From NCBI GenBank assembly GCA_027039975.1, contig JALWFE010000043.1, positions 1-44,546 on the forward strand: a stretch of DNA of 44,546 nt, given 5' to 3'. A program made the translations under genes and the position numbers. The notes under the pieces were generated by a model. That model saw only the letters and a list, made by a program, of their open reading frames with translations, was not told where the DNA came from and did no database searches. Below are positions 17,550 to 26,374 of this stretch, piece by piece. This DNA is from Flavobacteriales bacterium (lineage in GTDB: Bacteria > Bacteroidota > Bacteroidia > Flavobacteriales > Flavobacteriaceae). Within the stretch, counting starts at the first letter, position 1; each line of letters begins with the position of its first letter.

Positions 17550-19178
17550 TCACTTTCCGTTATTGCTTTTGTTTCTTTTCTTTTCTTTAATTGCTTTCAA
17601 ATATCTGCGCAGTTCCTCTCGGACTTTCGGCGCTAAAAAGACCAAACCAATCACATTAGGAAAGACCATAGCAAAAATCATCGCATCGGAGAAATCCAAT
17701 ACCGAACCCAGTTTAACCGAAGCACCCACTACCACAAAAAACAGGAATAGCACTTTATAGGTCATATCCGATACTTTGCTTCGTCCGAACAGAAATTTCC
17801 AACCTTGCAAACCGTAGTATGACCACGAAAGCATCGTGGAAAAAGCGAACAAAATCACCGCGATGGTCAATATCACCGAAAAATGCGGTAGTACCTGATC
17901 AAAGGCTTGTGACGTAAGTTCCACGCCTTGAACCTCCTTGCCATATTCAAACAAACCGTATTTTACATTGGTAATAATCAACACCAAGGCGGTCATCGTG
18001 CAAATCACCACCGTGTCGATAAAAGGTTCCAACAAGGCCACAATACCTTCACTTGCCGGGAATTTGGTTTTTACGGCTGAATGCGCAATAGCTGCCGAAC
18101 CCACACCCGCTTCATTAGAGAAAGCCGCGCGGCGGAAGCCCATAATCAACACGCCCACAAAACCGCCCAAACCGGCTCGTGGCGTAAAGGCCTCACTAAA
18201 AATGAGTCCGAAAGCGTGCGGAATAACATCATAGTTTATTACCAATATCACAATAGCCGCACCCACATACAGTATGGCCATAAACGGAACTATTTTTTCC
18301 GCCACCTTACCGATGCGCTTAATTCCCCCGATGATGACAATACCCACCATCAAAGCCAGGAAAAGCCCGAACCAAACCTTGGCATCATTGTTTTGTAAAC
18401 CCAGCAATTTGATAAACTGTGCCGTGGATTGGTTGGCTTGGAACATATTGCCCCCGCCAAACGAACCACCAACCACCATCAAGGCAAAAAAAACCGCCAA
18501 AAATTGACCCAAATATTTGCTCCAAGGATGACTGCTTAATCCGGCCAATCCTTTTTTTAAATAATACATCGGACCGCCGTAAACCGTGCCATCCGGACCT
18601 ATGTCGCGGTACTTAACCCCCAAGGTACATTCGGTAAATTTGGACGCCATTCCCAATAATCCACCTATAATCATCCAAAAAGTGGCTCCCGGACCACCCA
18701 TAGCAATAGCCACAGCCACCCCGGCAATATTTCCCAAGCCCACCGTTGCCGAAAGCGCTGCCGACAGTGCTTGGAAATGTGACACTTCGCCGTGATGTTC
18801 GCCTTCCACTTTGATGGTTTCGGGAATATCTTCACCCGGTTCTACCAACGGATCGTCAGCAGGTTTATAACTGTCGTGTTCATCTATGTCATCGTATTTG
18901 CCCGCAACCACACGAATGGCGGTTTTGAAAAGCTTGAATTGCGGAACACCAAAATATATGGTAAAATACAGCGCACCCAAAATCAACAACACCAGTACAA
19001 TGGGAACTTCCATACCCCCGCCGATAGGCACAGGATAAAAAACATAATGCGCCCACCAATCCGAAATGGGCTTAAAAGCTTTTTCAATACGGTCGGCAAT
19101 ACCCTGTTTGGCATTTTCCTGTGCAAAATTCATTACCGGAAGCAACAATGCCACTAATGTTAAAAGTTTTTGTTTCAT
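17550..19178 (-). CDS. Alanine/glycine:cation symporter, AGCS family
   Basis: 542 aa from the ATG at 19178; an earlier ATG at 19226 would lie in a GTTGAAAGTT repeat and add an unlikely N-terminus. About 10-11 membrane segments. AGCS signatures are FWMIIGGLLGMASKFTECTLG, YGGPMYYLKKGLAGL and FRRAAFSNEAGVGSAAIAH. The N-terminus has an extra signal-like segment (LTLVALLLPVMNFAQ) before the first core helix, and the first cytoplasmic loop carries an acidic insert (YDDIDEHDSYKPADDPLVEPG). It takes up alanine or glycine with Na+ or H+. The base composition looks richer in G/C than the neighbours (visual impression, not measured). Single-gene unit. Confidence 0.95.
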   Translation of the reverse strand: MKQKLLTLVALLLPVMNFAQENAKQGIADRIEKAFKPISDWWAHYVFYPVPIGGGMEVPIVLVLLILGALYFTIYFGVPQFKLFKTAIRVVAGKYDDIDEHDSYKPADDPLVEPGEDIPETIKVEGEHHGEVSHFQALSAALSATVGLGNIAGVAVAIAMGGPGATFWMIIGGLLGMASKFTECTLGVKYRDIGPDGTVYGGPMYYLKKGLAGLSSHPWSKYLGQFLAVFFALMVVGGSFGGGNMFQANQSTAQFIKLLGLQNNDAKVWFGLFLALMVGIVIIGGIKRIGKVAEKIVPFMAILYVGAAIVILVINYDVIPHAFGLIFSEAFTPRAGLGGFVGVLIMGFRRAAFSNEAGVGSAAIAHSAVKTKFPASEGIVALLEPFIDTVVICTMTALVLIITNVKYGLFEYGKEVQGVELTSQAFDQVLPHFSVILTIAVILFAFSTMLSWSYYGLQGWKFLFGRSKVSDMTYKVLFLFFVVVGASVKLGSVLDFSDAMIFAMVFPNVIGLVFLAPKVREELRRYLKAIKEKKRNKSNNGK

Positions 19179-19183
19179 ATTCT

Positions 19184-19216
19184 TATGTTGAAAGTTGAAA
19201 GTTAAAAATTGAAAGT
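19184..19216. repeat. GTTGAAAGTT-type repeat next to the symporter start
   Basis: GTTGAAAGTTGAAAGTTAAA and AATTGAAAGTT lie within 40 bp upstream of the ATG at 19178. On the other strand this is AACTTTCAAC, which also occurs just before trpE (39010-39064); a looser version precedes hemW (44206-44220). Confidence 0.55.
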
Positions 19217-19226
19217 TCATTTTCAT

Positions 19227-19502
19227 AAAATATCTTGGTTATTGTGATTGTTTAATACTTTAAATTTATTAATATGCATCGGTTAAATTAAATGCTAATA
19301 TATAAGTTTTTACCGAAAACTTTTTTTTAATTTCGAATAAATTATTTTAATAGTCGTTACATTTTGATTTTATAAAAAAAACAAAATTTTTTGAAGTGAT
19401 TTTTGAAAATTTTTTAAAAGAACAAATTCGACAAAACGAAAGAATTTTTTATTTTAAATGCTACAAGAAGCCGTTTAATTGAAATCCTTTGCTTTTATTT
19501 AT
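19227..19502. other. AT-rich intergenic region, no gene seen
   Basis: Very AT-rich with many A/T homopolymers. No reading frame or clear hairpin is recognisable. It must hold the symporter promoter and the 3' end of the queE transcript. Confidence 0.6.
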
Positions 19503-20129
19503 TTAAGGTATTTTCAAAAATTTATGAGTTTGCAATGAAATTTTCCATTGCGGATGAGCTAGCACATAATCGATAATCAGAGGTGTCATTTTATCTCTTT
19601 GAGACCATTCGGGTTGTAAATACAACTTACAAGTGTTATTTTTGACAAGTTTAGCTTGTTTTTCGGCAAAATCAAAGTCGGTTTTGTTTTGAATAATCAC
19701 TTTCAATTCCCCGGCTTTTCGGTAATATTCCGGCAGGGGTAATTCGTTTTTTTTAGGTGACAAGCATACCCAGTCAAAAACGCCAGAAACCGTTCCGGTA
19801 CCGGAAGTTTCCAGATGGATTATTTTTTCCATTTCTTTAAGTCTGCTTGTCAGGTAATCCAAATTGTATAAAGTAGGTTCGCCTCCTGTAATTACAACCG
19901 TTTCGATATGTTGCGGTATGAACACTAACAAATCATCCACAGCAGTCAAAGGATGCCGCTGCGGGTCCCAGCTTTCTTTGACATCACACCAATGACAACC
20001 GACATCGCAACCACCGATACGAATAAAATATGATGCTAATCCCGTATGGTAACCTTCACCTTGAATGGAAAGAAAATGTTCCATTACCGGTAATTGTTTG
20101 CCGTCATTTTCAAAAATGTTATTTTTCAT
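19503..20129 (-). CDS. queE: 7-carboxy-7-deazaguanine synthase
   Basis: 208 aa. Radical-SAM cluster motif CX3CX2C at Cys41, Cys45 and Cys48 (GGCDVGCHWCDVKESW), preceded by SIQGEGYHTG as in QueE. The GGEPT motif is in VVITGGEPTLYN. It converts 6-carboxytetrahydropterin to 7-carboxy-7-deazaguanine in queuosine/7-deazapurine synthesis. No queC, queD or queF is beside it. An upstream TAATTTTG (minus strand of 20149-20156) is a likely -7 box. Confidence 0.95.
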   Translation of the reverse strand: MKNNIFENDGKQLPVMEHFLSIQGEGYHTGLASYFIRIGGCDVGCHWCDVKESWDPQRHPLTAVDDLLVFIPQHIETVVITGGEPTLYNLDYLTSRLKEMEKIIHLETSGTGTVSGVFDWVCLSPKKNELPLPEYYRKAGELKVIIQNKTDFDFAEKQAKLVKNNTCKLYLQPEWSQRDKMTPLIIDYVLAHPQWKISLQTHKFLKIP

Positions 20130-20230
20130 CGCGATGCGGATAATGATTGCAAAATTACAATTTATTGAAATACAAAAATATGCGGAAATGATTTTAATTT
20201 TTTTCCGTTAAAAAATTACGATTATTGAAT

Positions 20231-20259
20231 AAAAAAATCACCGCATTGAGCAGTGATTT
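20231..20259 (-). terminator. Intrinsic terminator of the glutaryl-CoA-dehydrogenase-like gene
   Basis: On the minus strand, stem AAATCAC/GTGATTT (arms 20253-20259 and 20235-20241) with an inner GC/GC pair is followed by seven T. It lies 22 bp after the stop at 20282. Confidence 0.8.
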
Positions 20260-20281
20260 AATTTATAAATTTTGAAAAAAA

Positions 20282-21460
20282 TTATTTGAATGCCGGAATT
20301 CCCGTTATATCATAACCGGTAATCAACAAGTGTATATCGTGTGTGCCTTCGTAAGTAATAACGGATTCCAAATTCATCATGTGACGCATAATAGGATATT
20401 CTCCGGTGATTCCCATGGCCCCTAAGATTTGCCGGGCTTCACGTACAACATTCAGTGCCATAGCCACATTATTCCGTTTAGCCATAGAGATTTGAGCGGG
20501 AGTTGCCCTTCCTTCGTTGCGTAAAGTTCCCAATCGCCAAGCTAAAAGCTGGGCTTTGGTAATCTCGGTAATCATTTCAGCTAATTTCTTTTGTTGCAAC
20601 TGGAAACTTGCAATAGGTTTACCGAATTGGGTACGTTCCTTGGCGTACCTCAAAGCCGTATCGTAAGCATCCATAGCCGCCCCGACTGCGCCCCAGGCGA
20701 TACCGTAACGGGCGGAATCCAAACAAGTCAAAGGACCGCGTAATCCGTCCGCTCCGGGCAGAAGATTTTCTTTGGGTACTTTGACATCTTGGAAAATCAA
20801 TTCTCCGGTAGCCGAAGTCCGCAAAGACCATTTGTTGTGAGTTTCGGGCGTCGAAAAACCTTCCATACCACGTTCTACAATCAAACCTTTGATACGTCCC
20901 GCTTCATTTTTGGCCCAAACAATGGCGATATCGGCAAAAGGTGCATTGGAAATCCACATTTTCGCACCATTGAGCAGATAATAATCACCTTTATCGACAA
21001 ATTTGGTTTCCATACCGGCGGGATTGGAGCCGTGATTGGGTTCGGTCAACCCGAAACAACCTATCAATTCACCGGTAGCCAATTTCGGTAAATATTTTTG
21101 TTTTTGTTCTTCACTTCCGAATTTCCATATCGGAAACATCACCAACGACGATTGCACGGATGAAGTGGAACGGATACCGGAATCACCGCGCTCCAACTCT
21201 TGCATCATCACGCCGTAAGATATATAATCCAATCCGGGACCGCCGTATTCTTCGGGAATAAACGGACCGAAGGCTCCGATTTCGGCCAAACCTTTGAGAA
21301 TATGCATCGGAAATTCGGCTTTTTGAGCGACCTCCTCAATAATAGGGCTAACTTCCCGCTTAACCCACTCACGGGTAGCATCTCTAACCAGTTTATGTTC
21401 GTCGGATAACAATTCATCTACCAGATAATAATCGGGATGTTTAAATAAATCTTGTGCCAT
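20282..21460 (-). CDS. Acyl-CoA dehydrogenase, probable glutaryl-CoA dehydrogenase
   Basis: 392 aa. It shares long stretches with glutaryl-CoA dehydrogenases: IRSTSSVQSSLVMFPIWKFG (containing the Arg that binds the distal carboxylate in GCDH), GCFGLTEPNHGSNP, KMWISNAPFADIAIVWA, ARYGIAWGAVGA and MNLESVITYEGTHDIHLLI with the catalytic Glu. Those enzymes oxidise and decarboxylate glutaryl-CoA to crotonyl-CoA in lysine/tryptophan breakdown. In Bacteroidota, close relatives are usually annotated only as acyl-CoA dehydrogenase, so the substrate is inferred from the Arg and Glu motifs. Single-gene unit with its own terminator. Confidence 0.85.
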   Translation of the reverse strand: MAQDLFKHPDYYLVDELLSDEHKLVRDATREWVKREVSPIIEEVAQKAEFPMHILKGLAEIGAFGPFIPEEYGGPGLDYISYGVMMQELERGDSGIRSTSSVQSSLVMFPIWKFGSEEQKQKYLPKLATGELIGCFGLTEPNHGSNPAGMETKFVDKGDYYLLNGAKMWISNAPFADIAIVWAKNEAGRIKGLIVERGMEGFSTPETHNKWSLRTSATGELIFQDVKVPKENLLPGADGLRGPLTCLDSARYGIAWGAVGAAMDAYDTALRYAKERTQFGKPIASFQLQQKKLAEMITEITKAQLLAWRLGTLRNEGRATPAQISMAKRNNVAMALNVVREARQILGAMGITGEYPIMRHMMNLESVITYEGTHDIHLLITGYDITGIPAFK

Positions 21461-21538
21461 AATTATTCAGATTGTTTTAATAGTCAGGCAAACATAATAA
21501 TTTAAAGCCAAATTTTTATTGAAATTCAGCATTTTTTA

Positions 21539-21546
21539 TATTTTTG
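21539..21546 (+). promoter_or_regulatory. -7 promoter element TATTTTTG of the CDGSH gene
   Basis: Matches TAnnTTTG, 16 nt before the ATG at 21563, with a TTG 17 nt upstream (21519-21521). Confidence 0.4.
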
Positions 21547-21562
21547 TCACAAAAATAACATT

Positions 21563-21775
21563 ATGAATAAACCAGTAAAAGTAAAATTGGAAGCCGGTAA
21601 AAACTACGCTTGGTGTACGTGCGGCTTGTCAAAAAAGTTACCTTTTTGCGACGGAAGACACTCCGACACGGGAAAATTTCCTTTGATTTTTAGTGTCGAT
21701 GAAACCAAAGAATACTGGCTGTGTACTTGTCAGCGCACGGCAAAATCACCTTTTTGTGACGGTAGTCATAAATAA
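21563..21775 (+). CDS. CDGSH iron-sulfur domain protein, two-motif type
   Basis: 70 aa holding two CDGSH motifs. The first has Cys18, Cys20, Cys29 and His33 (WCTCGLSKKLPFCDGRH). The second has Cys54, Cys56, Cys65 and His69 (LCTCQRTAKSPFCDGSH). Each 3Cys-1His set binds a [2Fe-2S] cluster, so two clusters in one small soluble chain are expected, as in mitoNEET-related type-3 proteins. The physiological role in bacteria is not established. Monocistronic, 99 bp before the AddA-like gene on the same strand, with separate promoter elements. Confidence 0.93.
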   Translation: MNKPVKVKLEAGKNYAWCTCGLSKKLPFCDGRHSDTGKFPLIFSVDETKEYWLCTCQRTAKSPFCDGSHK

Positions 21776-21792
21776 GTTGTTTCCGGTATTGG

Positions 21793-21823
21793 TTTCCACC
21801 CACACAAATATATCGTATCTTTG
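21793..21823 (+). promoter_or_regulatory. Promoter of the AddA-like gene
   Basis: TTTC (21793-21796), 19-nt spacer and TATCTTTG (21816-21823) match the Bacteroidota consensus with one mismatch. The leader then holds a short hairpin AAGGC/GCCTT (21834-21847) followed by T-rich sequence, 28 nt before the ATG. Confidence 0.5.
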
Positions 21824-21874
21824 GACTTATAAAAAGGCATAAGCCTTCATTTTTTCCAACAATATTAATTTGTA

Positions 21875-24800
21875 ATGAATACGAATAGATTTACCGTTTA
21901 TAAAGCCGGTGCCGGTTCCGGCAAAACTTTTCAGATAGCCAAACGCTATTTAAAGCGCTTGATATTACATCAAAATCCGCAAATAATATTCCGGCTTATA
22001 GGTATAACTTTTACCAATAAAGCCGCCGGGGAAATGAAAAAACGGATAATTGAAAATTTGATTAAAGCTTCCAAAGGTGAAATTTCCGATGTTATGACGG
22101 TGGTTTCCAAAGAACTTGAAAAAGAAATAAGAAAACAAACCGGTATCACAAAAAGCACTGATTATCAACGAGAAATAATCAAAAGAAGTCAACAGCGTTT
22201 GCAAGAAATTTTACATTATTACGACGAATTTCAACTGACGACGATTGATAAATTGATGTATAAAATCATTCGGACCTTTGCCCGGGATATGCACTTGTCC
22301 ACGGATGTGGAAGTGGAAATGGATGTCAAAGAAGTTATCAGCCGGTTGATTGATAACTTGATAAACAAAGCGGAACCCGGTTCGTTGTTATCCCGGTTTT
22401 TTATCCAACTGGCTTCGGAAAAAATTGAAGATGAAAATCATTGGGATATCAAAAAAGATTTGCTCAATATCGAAAAAATTATTTTCGACGACAATCATTT
22501 TGAAGATTTAAAAACGTTGGAAGACAAAACCTTGGACGATTTTATCAAACTGCAAAACTATTTGAATGGTGAAATAAAAAAAATATCAAAACAATTTATT
22601 GCTTTTGGAAACGAATTGGAACAGACAGCCGGAAAGTTTATCGTCAATATGGATCGTTCTTTTGGTCCGCTAATCAGAAAACTCCGGTTTGAACACTCTA
22701 AAATAGAAATTACAGCTACTTACAGAATGTATGTGGAAGGCCAAAAAGATTATTGTTATTATACCGCAAGCAAACTGAAACAATTATCTCCCATTGAACA
22801 AGATTTTTTATCCGGTCAAATAAATGATAATATTCACAGTATAATGATAAAAATCGTTGATTTTATCGACGAAAATCTCGAATATTATAATTTACTAAAA
22901 GCCATTCGCAACGAAGTGAATGCATTGAGTATCGAAAACGAATTGCAAAAAGAAATATCGGATTTTAAAGAAACGAACAACCGGATTTTTATCAGTGATT
23001 TCAACAAACTGATTTTGGAGCAGATTTTAAAAGATTTGTCGGGAGATACGCCTTACATCTATATGCGATTGGGCGAAAAATATGCATATTATTTTATAGA
23101 CGAGTTTCAAGACACTTCGGCCTTGCAATGGCACAATTTGATTCCTCTGGTGAGAGAAGCACTGTCCAAAGAATTTGCCGGCGGTTATAAAGGTGATGCG
23201 ATGATTGTAGGCGATGCCAAACAATCCATTTACCGGTTTAGAGGCGGAAAACCGGAGCAATTTATCGCATTAAGTGATCCGCAGCAACAATCGGGTGCAG
23301 GAAATCCTTTTGCCAGTATAACCGGCAAAACCGTTGAAAATCTGTCGTTTAATTGGCGAAGCAAAGAAAACATCATTAAATTTAACAACGATTTTTTTAA
23401 AAATTTTGTCAATTATTTAACCGGACCATACCGGCAAGTCTATACCGACCCTTCTCAAAAGGTCCCCGCCGGCAAAACAACCGGTGAAGGTTATGTAAAT
23501 TTCAGATTTTTGACACGCGGGGGAAAAAATTCTGAAAAAAAACCGTATGAAGAAGCTGTTTATGAAGCGGTTATACAGGCACAAGAAAACGGTTTTCGTA
23601 AAGAAGAAATCTGTATTTTGATAAACACTAATGACGAAGGAAAAAATATTGCGGAATTTTTAAACCGGAAACATATCGACGTGGTTTCGGCGGAAACCTT
23701 AATTGTTGCTAATGCCGGCAAAGTACGTTTTTTGATGAGCTGGTTAAATTATTTGCAATCGGGCAATCCTTACGATTTGTATAATGCCGTGCGGTATTTG
23801 GCCGAACGGGACGGAAAAAACAAAGCGGAATGGTATGAAAGTTTGATAAATGACAAAAAAATATCAAAAAGAGAGCAGATAAAACGTTTTGGAAAAATTG
23901 GATATATTGTTGATTACGAAAAACTTATAAGTTTTAATTTGTATGATATGCTTGTTTATTTAATCGATGTTTTCGGGTTATCGGATACTACGGAACAAGC
24001 TTATCTGCAAGCATTTTTAGAGAAAGTTCATCAATTTATTCAAAGGGATACTCCTACGCTCAAAGCTTTTTTAAACGATTGGGATGTCATTTCCGAGAAA
24101 TTCAGTATTACAGCGCCGGATAAAAAAGGAGCCGTCAAAATAATGACTGTTCATAAAGCCAAAGGTCTGGAATTTCCTGTCGTTATTTATTACAATAACA
24201 GGGAAGTTTTCGGTAGTAAAGATAAAGAAACCAAAGTTTGGATTCCCGTTAATCCGAAAAAATTTCAAGGATTTGAAAAATTGCCGGTAAAATTAGGTGT
24301 TTTAGAGCAAACAAAGATAGCAAAATATCAAGATATTTACAGGCAAACGGTGGCTGAAAAGACGTTTGACAATTTAAACCGTATTTACGTGGCGTTTACC
24401 CGGGCTATTGAACAATTGTTTGTGATTACTTATCAACCGCCCGCCAATCCTTCCAATTTGTGGGTCAGTCAAGTATTTAAAGCGTATTTAAACACGTATT
24501 TTGCCACATTTGACGGGGAAAATTTCGAATACGGCATTGCCAAACGAAAAAAAGAAGACGTTATCGCAGATAAAAAAACAGCTGAATATTATCCTTTACA
24601 TTATACCAACTGGCAATTAAAGCAACAAAAACAATTTTTAAAAATCAATACCTTTTCATTTGAGCGTTGGTCGGCCAATAAAAAAGCCGCTATTGTTTAC
24701 GGGATGCAATTACACGACGTTTTGAGCCGGATTACGACTGTCAAACAATGGCAACAACAAAAAGACAAGCTTTTATCCGGTTTGGAAACCGGTTTGAAAA

Positions 24801-25123
24801 CAAAAGTTGAAAGCCTGATTGAAAAAATTATCCGTCATCCGGAATTGGAGACTTATTTTTCAGAAGAATATAAAGTCCTCAATGAAAGAGACATACTCAT
24901 ACCTTCAAACGAGGGTGTTTTTCATCAAAAACGTCCCGACCGTTTATTGTTAAAAGACGGAGTTATCACTATTATAGATTATAAAACAGGAGCGGAACTA
25001 AGCAGTCATATTAAGCAATTGCAAACCTATGCCGGTTTTTTGCGGGATGCCGGTTTTAAGATTGCAGACAGCTTATTGGTTTATATAGGTGAAAACGATG
25101 TCAGGGTTAAAACCCTATCATAA
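21875..25123 (+). CDS. AddA-type helicase-nuclease (UvrD/RecB family with PD-(D/E)XK nuclease)
   Basis: 1082 aa. SF1A helicase motifs in order: Walker A GAGSGKT (Lys about 17), motif Ia ITFTNKAAGEMKKRI, motif II IDEFQDTSALQW (about 409), motif III VGDAKQSIYRFRGG (about 445), motif IV NLSFNWRSKENI, motif V TVHKAKGLEFPVVIYY (about 757) and motif VI IYVAFTRA (about 836). The C-terminal nuclease has the D...DYK signature in RPDRLLLKDG and IIDYKTG (about 1020-1040). It is the AddA-like subunit of a double-strand-break end-resection enzyme. The expected AddB partner is not beside it: the upstream gene is the CDGSH protein and downstream is a terminator. Confidence 0.9.
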   Translation: MNTNRFTVYKAGAGSGKTFQIAKRYLKRLILHQNPQIIFRLIGITFTNKAAGEMKKRIIENLIKASKGEISDVMTVVSKELEKEIRKQTGITKSTDYQREIIKRSQQRLQEILHYYDEFQLTTIDKLMYKIIRTFARDMHLSTDVEVEMDVKEVISRLIDNLINKAEPGSLLSRFFIQLASEKIEDENHWDIKKDLLNIEKIIFDDNHFEDLKTLEDKTLDDFIKLQNYLNGEIKKISKQFIAFGNELEQTAGKFIVNMDRSFGPLIRKLRFEHSKIEITATYRMYVEGQKDYCYYTASKLKQLSPIEQDFLSGQINDNIHSIMIKIVDFIDENLEYYNLLKAIRNEVNALSIENELQKEISDFKETNNRIFISDFNKLILEQILKDLSGDTPYIYMRLGEKYAYYFIDEFQDTSALQWHNLIPLVREALSKEFAGGYKGDAMIVGDAKQSIYRFRGGKPEQFIALSDPQQQSGAGNPFASITGKTVENLSFNWRSKENIIKFNNDFFKNFVNYLTGPYRQVYTDPSQKVPAGKTTGEGYVNFRFLTRGGKNSEKKPYEEAVYEAVIQAQENGFRKEEICILINTNDEGKNIAEFLNRKHIDVVSAETLIVANAGKVRFLMSWLNYLQSGNPYDLYNAVRYLAERDGKNKAEWYESLINDKKISKREQIKRFGKIGYIVDYEKLISFNLYDMLVYLIDVFGLSDTTEQAYLQAFLEKVHQFIQRDTPTLKAFLNDWDVISEKFSITAPDKKGAVKIMTVHKAKGLEFPVVIYYNNREVFGSKDKETKVWIPVNPKKFQGFEKLPVKLGVLEQTKIAKYQDIYRQTVAEKTFDNLNRIYVAFTRAIEQLFVITYQPPANPSNLWVSQVFKAYLNTYFATFDGENFEYGIAKRKKEDVIADKKTAEYYPLHYTNWQLKQQKQFLKINTFSFERWSANKKAAIVYGMQLHDVLSRITTVKQWQQQKDKLLSGLETGLKTKVESLIEKIIRHPELETYFSEEYKVLNERDILIPSNEGVFHQKRPDRLLLKDGVITIIDYKTGAELSSHIKQLQTYAGFLRDAGFKIADSLLVYIGENDVRVKTLS

Positions 25124-25155
25124 AAAAACACCTGAAAAAATCAGGCGTTTTTTAA
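25124..25155 (+). terminator. Intrinsic terminator of the AddA-like gene
   Basis: Stem CCTGA (25131-25135) / TCAGG (25141-25145), extended by two outer pairs with one mismatch, followed by six T. Confidence 0.8.
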
Positions 25156-25200
25156 GTAGAACTATGACAAACAAACCAAAAAACTAAAAACTATGAAAAC

Positions 25201-25344
25201 TCAGTTTAAGTAACCTAATGTCATCAAGTGATTTTCAATACGTGACAGTTTTACCAGAATATCAAAGTATTCATCAAGCATACCTTTGGACAGCAAAGCC
25301 AGTGATTTCTTTTTCAAATGTTGATATATGGCAAACAGTTTCAT
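25201..25344 (-). CDS. Small protein of 47 residues, unknown function
   Basis: ATG at 25344-25342 to TGA at 25201. The product is MKLFAIYQHLKKKSLALLSK followed by GMLDEYFDILVKLSRIENHL and MTLGYLN. It would be two amphipathic helices (Lys-rich, then Leu/Ile heptads) with no signal or membrane segment. It is too short for routine ORF calling, but its size, ATG, helix-forming composition and a sigma-54-type promoter 28 nt upstream support a real gene. I do not recognise a named family. It is isolated by terminators or opposite-strand genes on both sides. Confidence 0.55.
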   Translation of the reverse strand: MKLFAIYQHLKKKSLALLSKGMLDEYFDILVKLSRIENHLMTLGYLN

Positions 25345-25371
25345 AATAACAAGTTTTTGTAATTATTGAAA

Positions 25372-25388
25372 TGCAAGTATTGTGCCAA
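25372..25388 (-). promoter_or_regulatory. Near-perfect sigma-54 (-24/-12) promoter
   Basis: The minus strand reads TTGGCACAATACTTGCA. This matches the RpoN consensus TGGCAC-N5-TTGCW with the invariant GG and GC at the correct spacing. It points at the 47-residue ORF with a predicted start near 25362. No enhancer-binding regulator gene is close by. Confidence 0.6.
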
Positions 25389-25423
25389 AATCGTAAATTA
25401 TTAATAATCAAGTTTTTATATAA

Positions 25424-25449
25424 AAAAGTCCGTTAAAAAACGGACTTTT
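25424..25449 (-). terminator. Intrinsic terminator of the Omp28-like lipoprotein gene
   Basis: Perfect 11-bp stem AAAAGTCCGTT (25424-25434) / AACGGACTTTT (25439-25449) with a 4-nt loop and T-run on the minus strand. Confidence 0.88.
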
Positions 25450-25488
25450 AATATATTGTTTTTAATATATTGTTTTACTTTCGAAATA

Positions 25489-26289
25489 TTAATTTTTTCT
25501 TTTCAAAGCATTTACATATTTATAATAAGGTCTTCCGTTTGAAATATCTTTTCGCCAAACGATACAAACGGCATAAACATCATTCCAGCTACCATCCAAA
25601 TCGATAGTATAATCGCCGTCAATAACATCACCGGATGAAGGGTCGGTAGCTATTACATGCCCGTAAGCACGATTTTGATCTGCGGAAGCTCTCAATACGA
25701 AGTCGTGAGTAAAATTAGGATCATTAGTTCCATTTTGTTGATAATTACTAGGAGCTGAACTACCTCCCGGAATGCCGTCTTCCAAGACTAAAACACTTAA
25801 ATAATATTCGCCTTGTCCGTCATCAAAAAATTTTACTTTGGTTTTGACAGTCATTTTACCATTTTTAATTTCGTAAGAATAATCAACACCACACTCCGGG
25901 ACCGGTTGATTTAATAGTGAAGTCATTGCTGAATTTGAATTGTCATTAACATCTCCTATCCAAAATGAAGGAACGTATCCTCCTGTGGTCCTATCAATTT
26001 CAAATGATTGTGACAGAGCACTATTTTCCATTGGATCAGACGTATAGCTAGAAAGGTGAACACATATCACTGCACCATTGGGAGCATCCTCAGCATATTG
26101 ATGAATCAAAGGCGCACCCCAACTACCACAAGCTCCACACCAAGTGCCCGTATAATTTATAGCAAAACCTTTTTGCTCTTGTGTAGGTTTTAATTGTTTT
26201 TCATCATCTTCGTCTTTCTTTTTTTTACAAGAAACGGTTGTCAGTAAAAAAACACTGGACAGTAATAGTAATAAACTTTTCGTTTTCAT
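25489..26289 (-). CDS. Omp28-like lipoprotein with thioredoxin-like CxxC
   Basis: 266 aa. Lipoprotein signal with Cys21 (LLTTVSCKKKKDED), then a charged linker. A thioredoxin-like domain begins NYTGTWCGACGSWGAP with Cys51 and Cys54. Then comes a beta-rich part (YYLSVLVLEDGIPG, NDPNFTHDFVLRAS) typical of the Omp28-related family of Bacteroidota. Probably a periplasmic-facing or surface lipoprotein; redox activity is possible from WCGAC but not shown. Single-gene unit ended by a strong terminator. Confidence 0.82.
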   Translation of the reverse strand: MKTKSLLLLLSSVFLLTTVSCKKKKDEDDEKQLKPTQEQKGFAINYTGTWCGACGSWGAPLIHQYAEDAPNGAVICVHLSSYTSDPMENSALSQSFEIDRTTGGYVPSFWIGDVNDNSNSAMTSLLNQPVPECGVDYSYEIKNGKMTVKTKVKFFDDGQGEYYLSVLVLEDGIPGGSSAPSNYQQNGTNDPNFTHDFVLRASADQNRAYGHVIATDPSSGDVIDGDYTIDLDGSWNDVYAVCIVWRKDISNGRPYYKYVNALKRKN

Positions 26290-26374
26290 TTAATTTTAGT
26301 ATTAAAGGTTAAAAATATTTTACTTTCATATATGCAACAAAAATAACAAAAAATATTTTTGTTAGTGTAAAAAG

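Noticed and set aside
17365-17760. Plus-strand frame overlapping the symporter 3' end
   Set aside because: It starts in a dispersed repeat and then runs antisense to the symporter; no domain is visible.
25489-26289. Classical thioredoxin / thiol-disulfide interchange protein
   Set aside because: Only the WCGAC start is thioredoxin-like; the rest fits Omp28-type lipoproteins, so a redox enzyme name is not justified.
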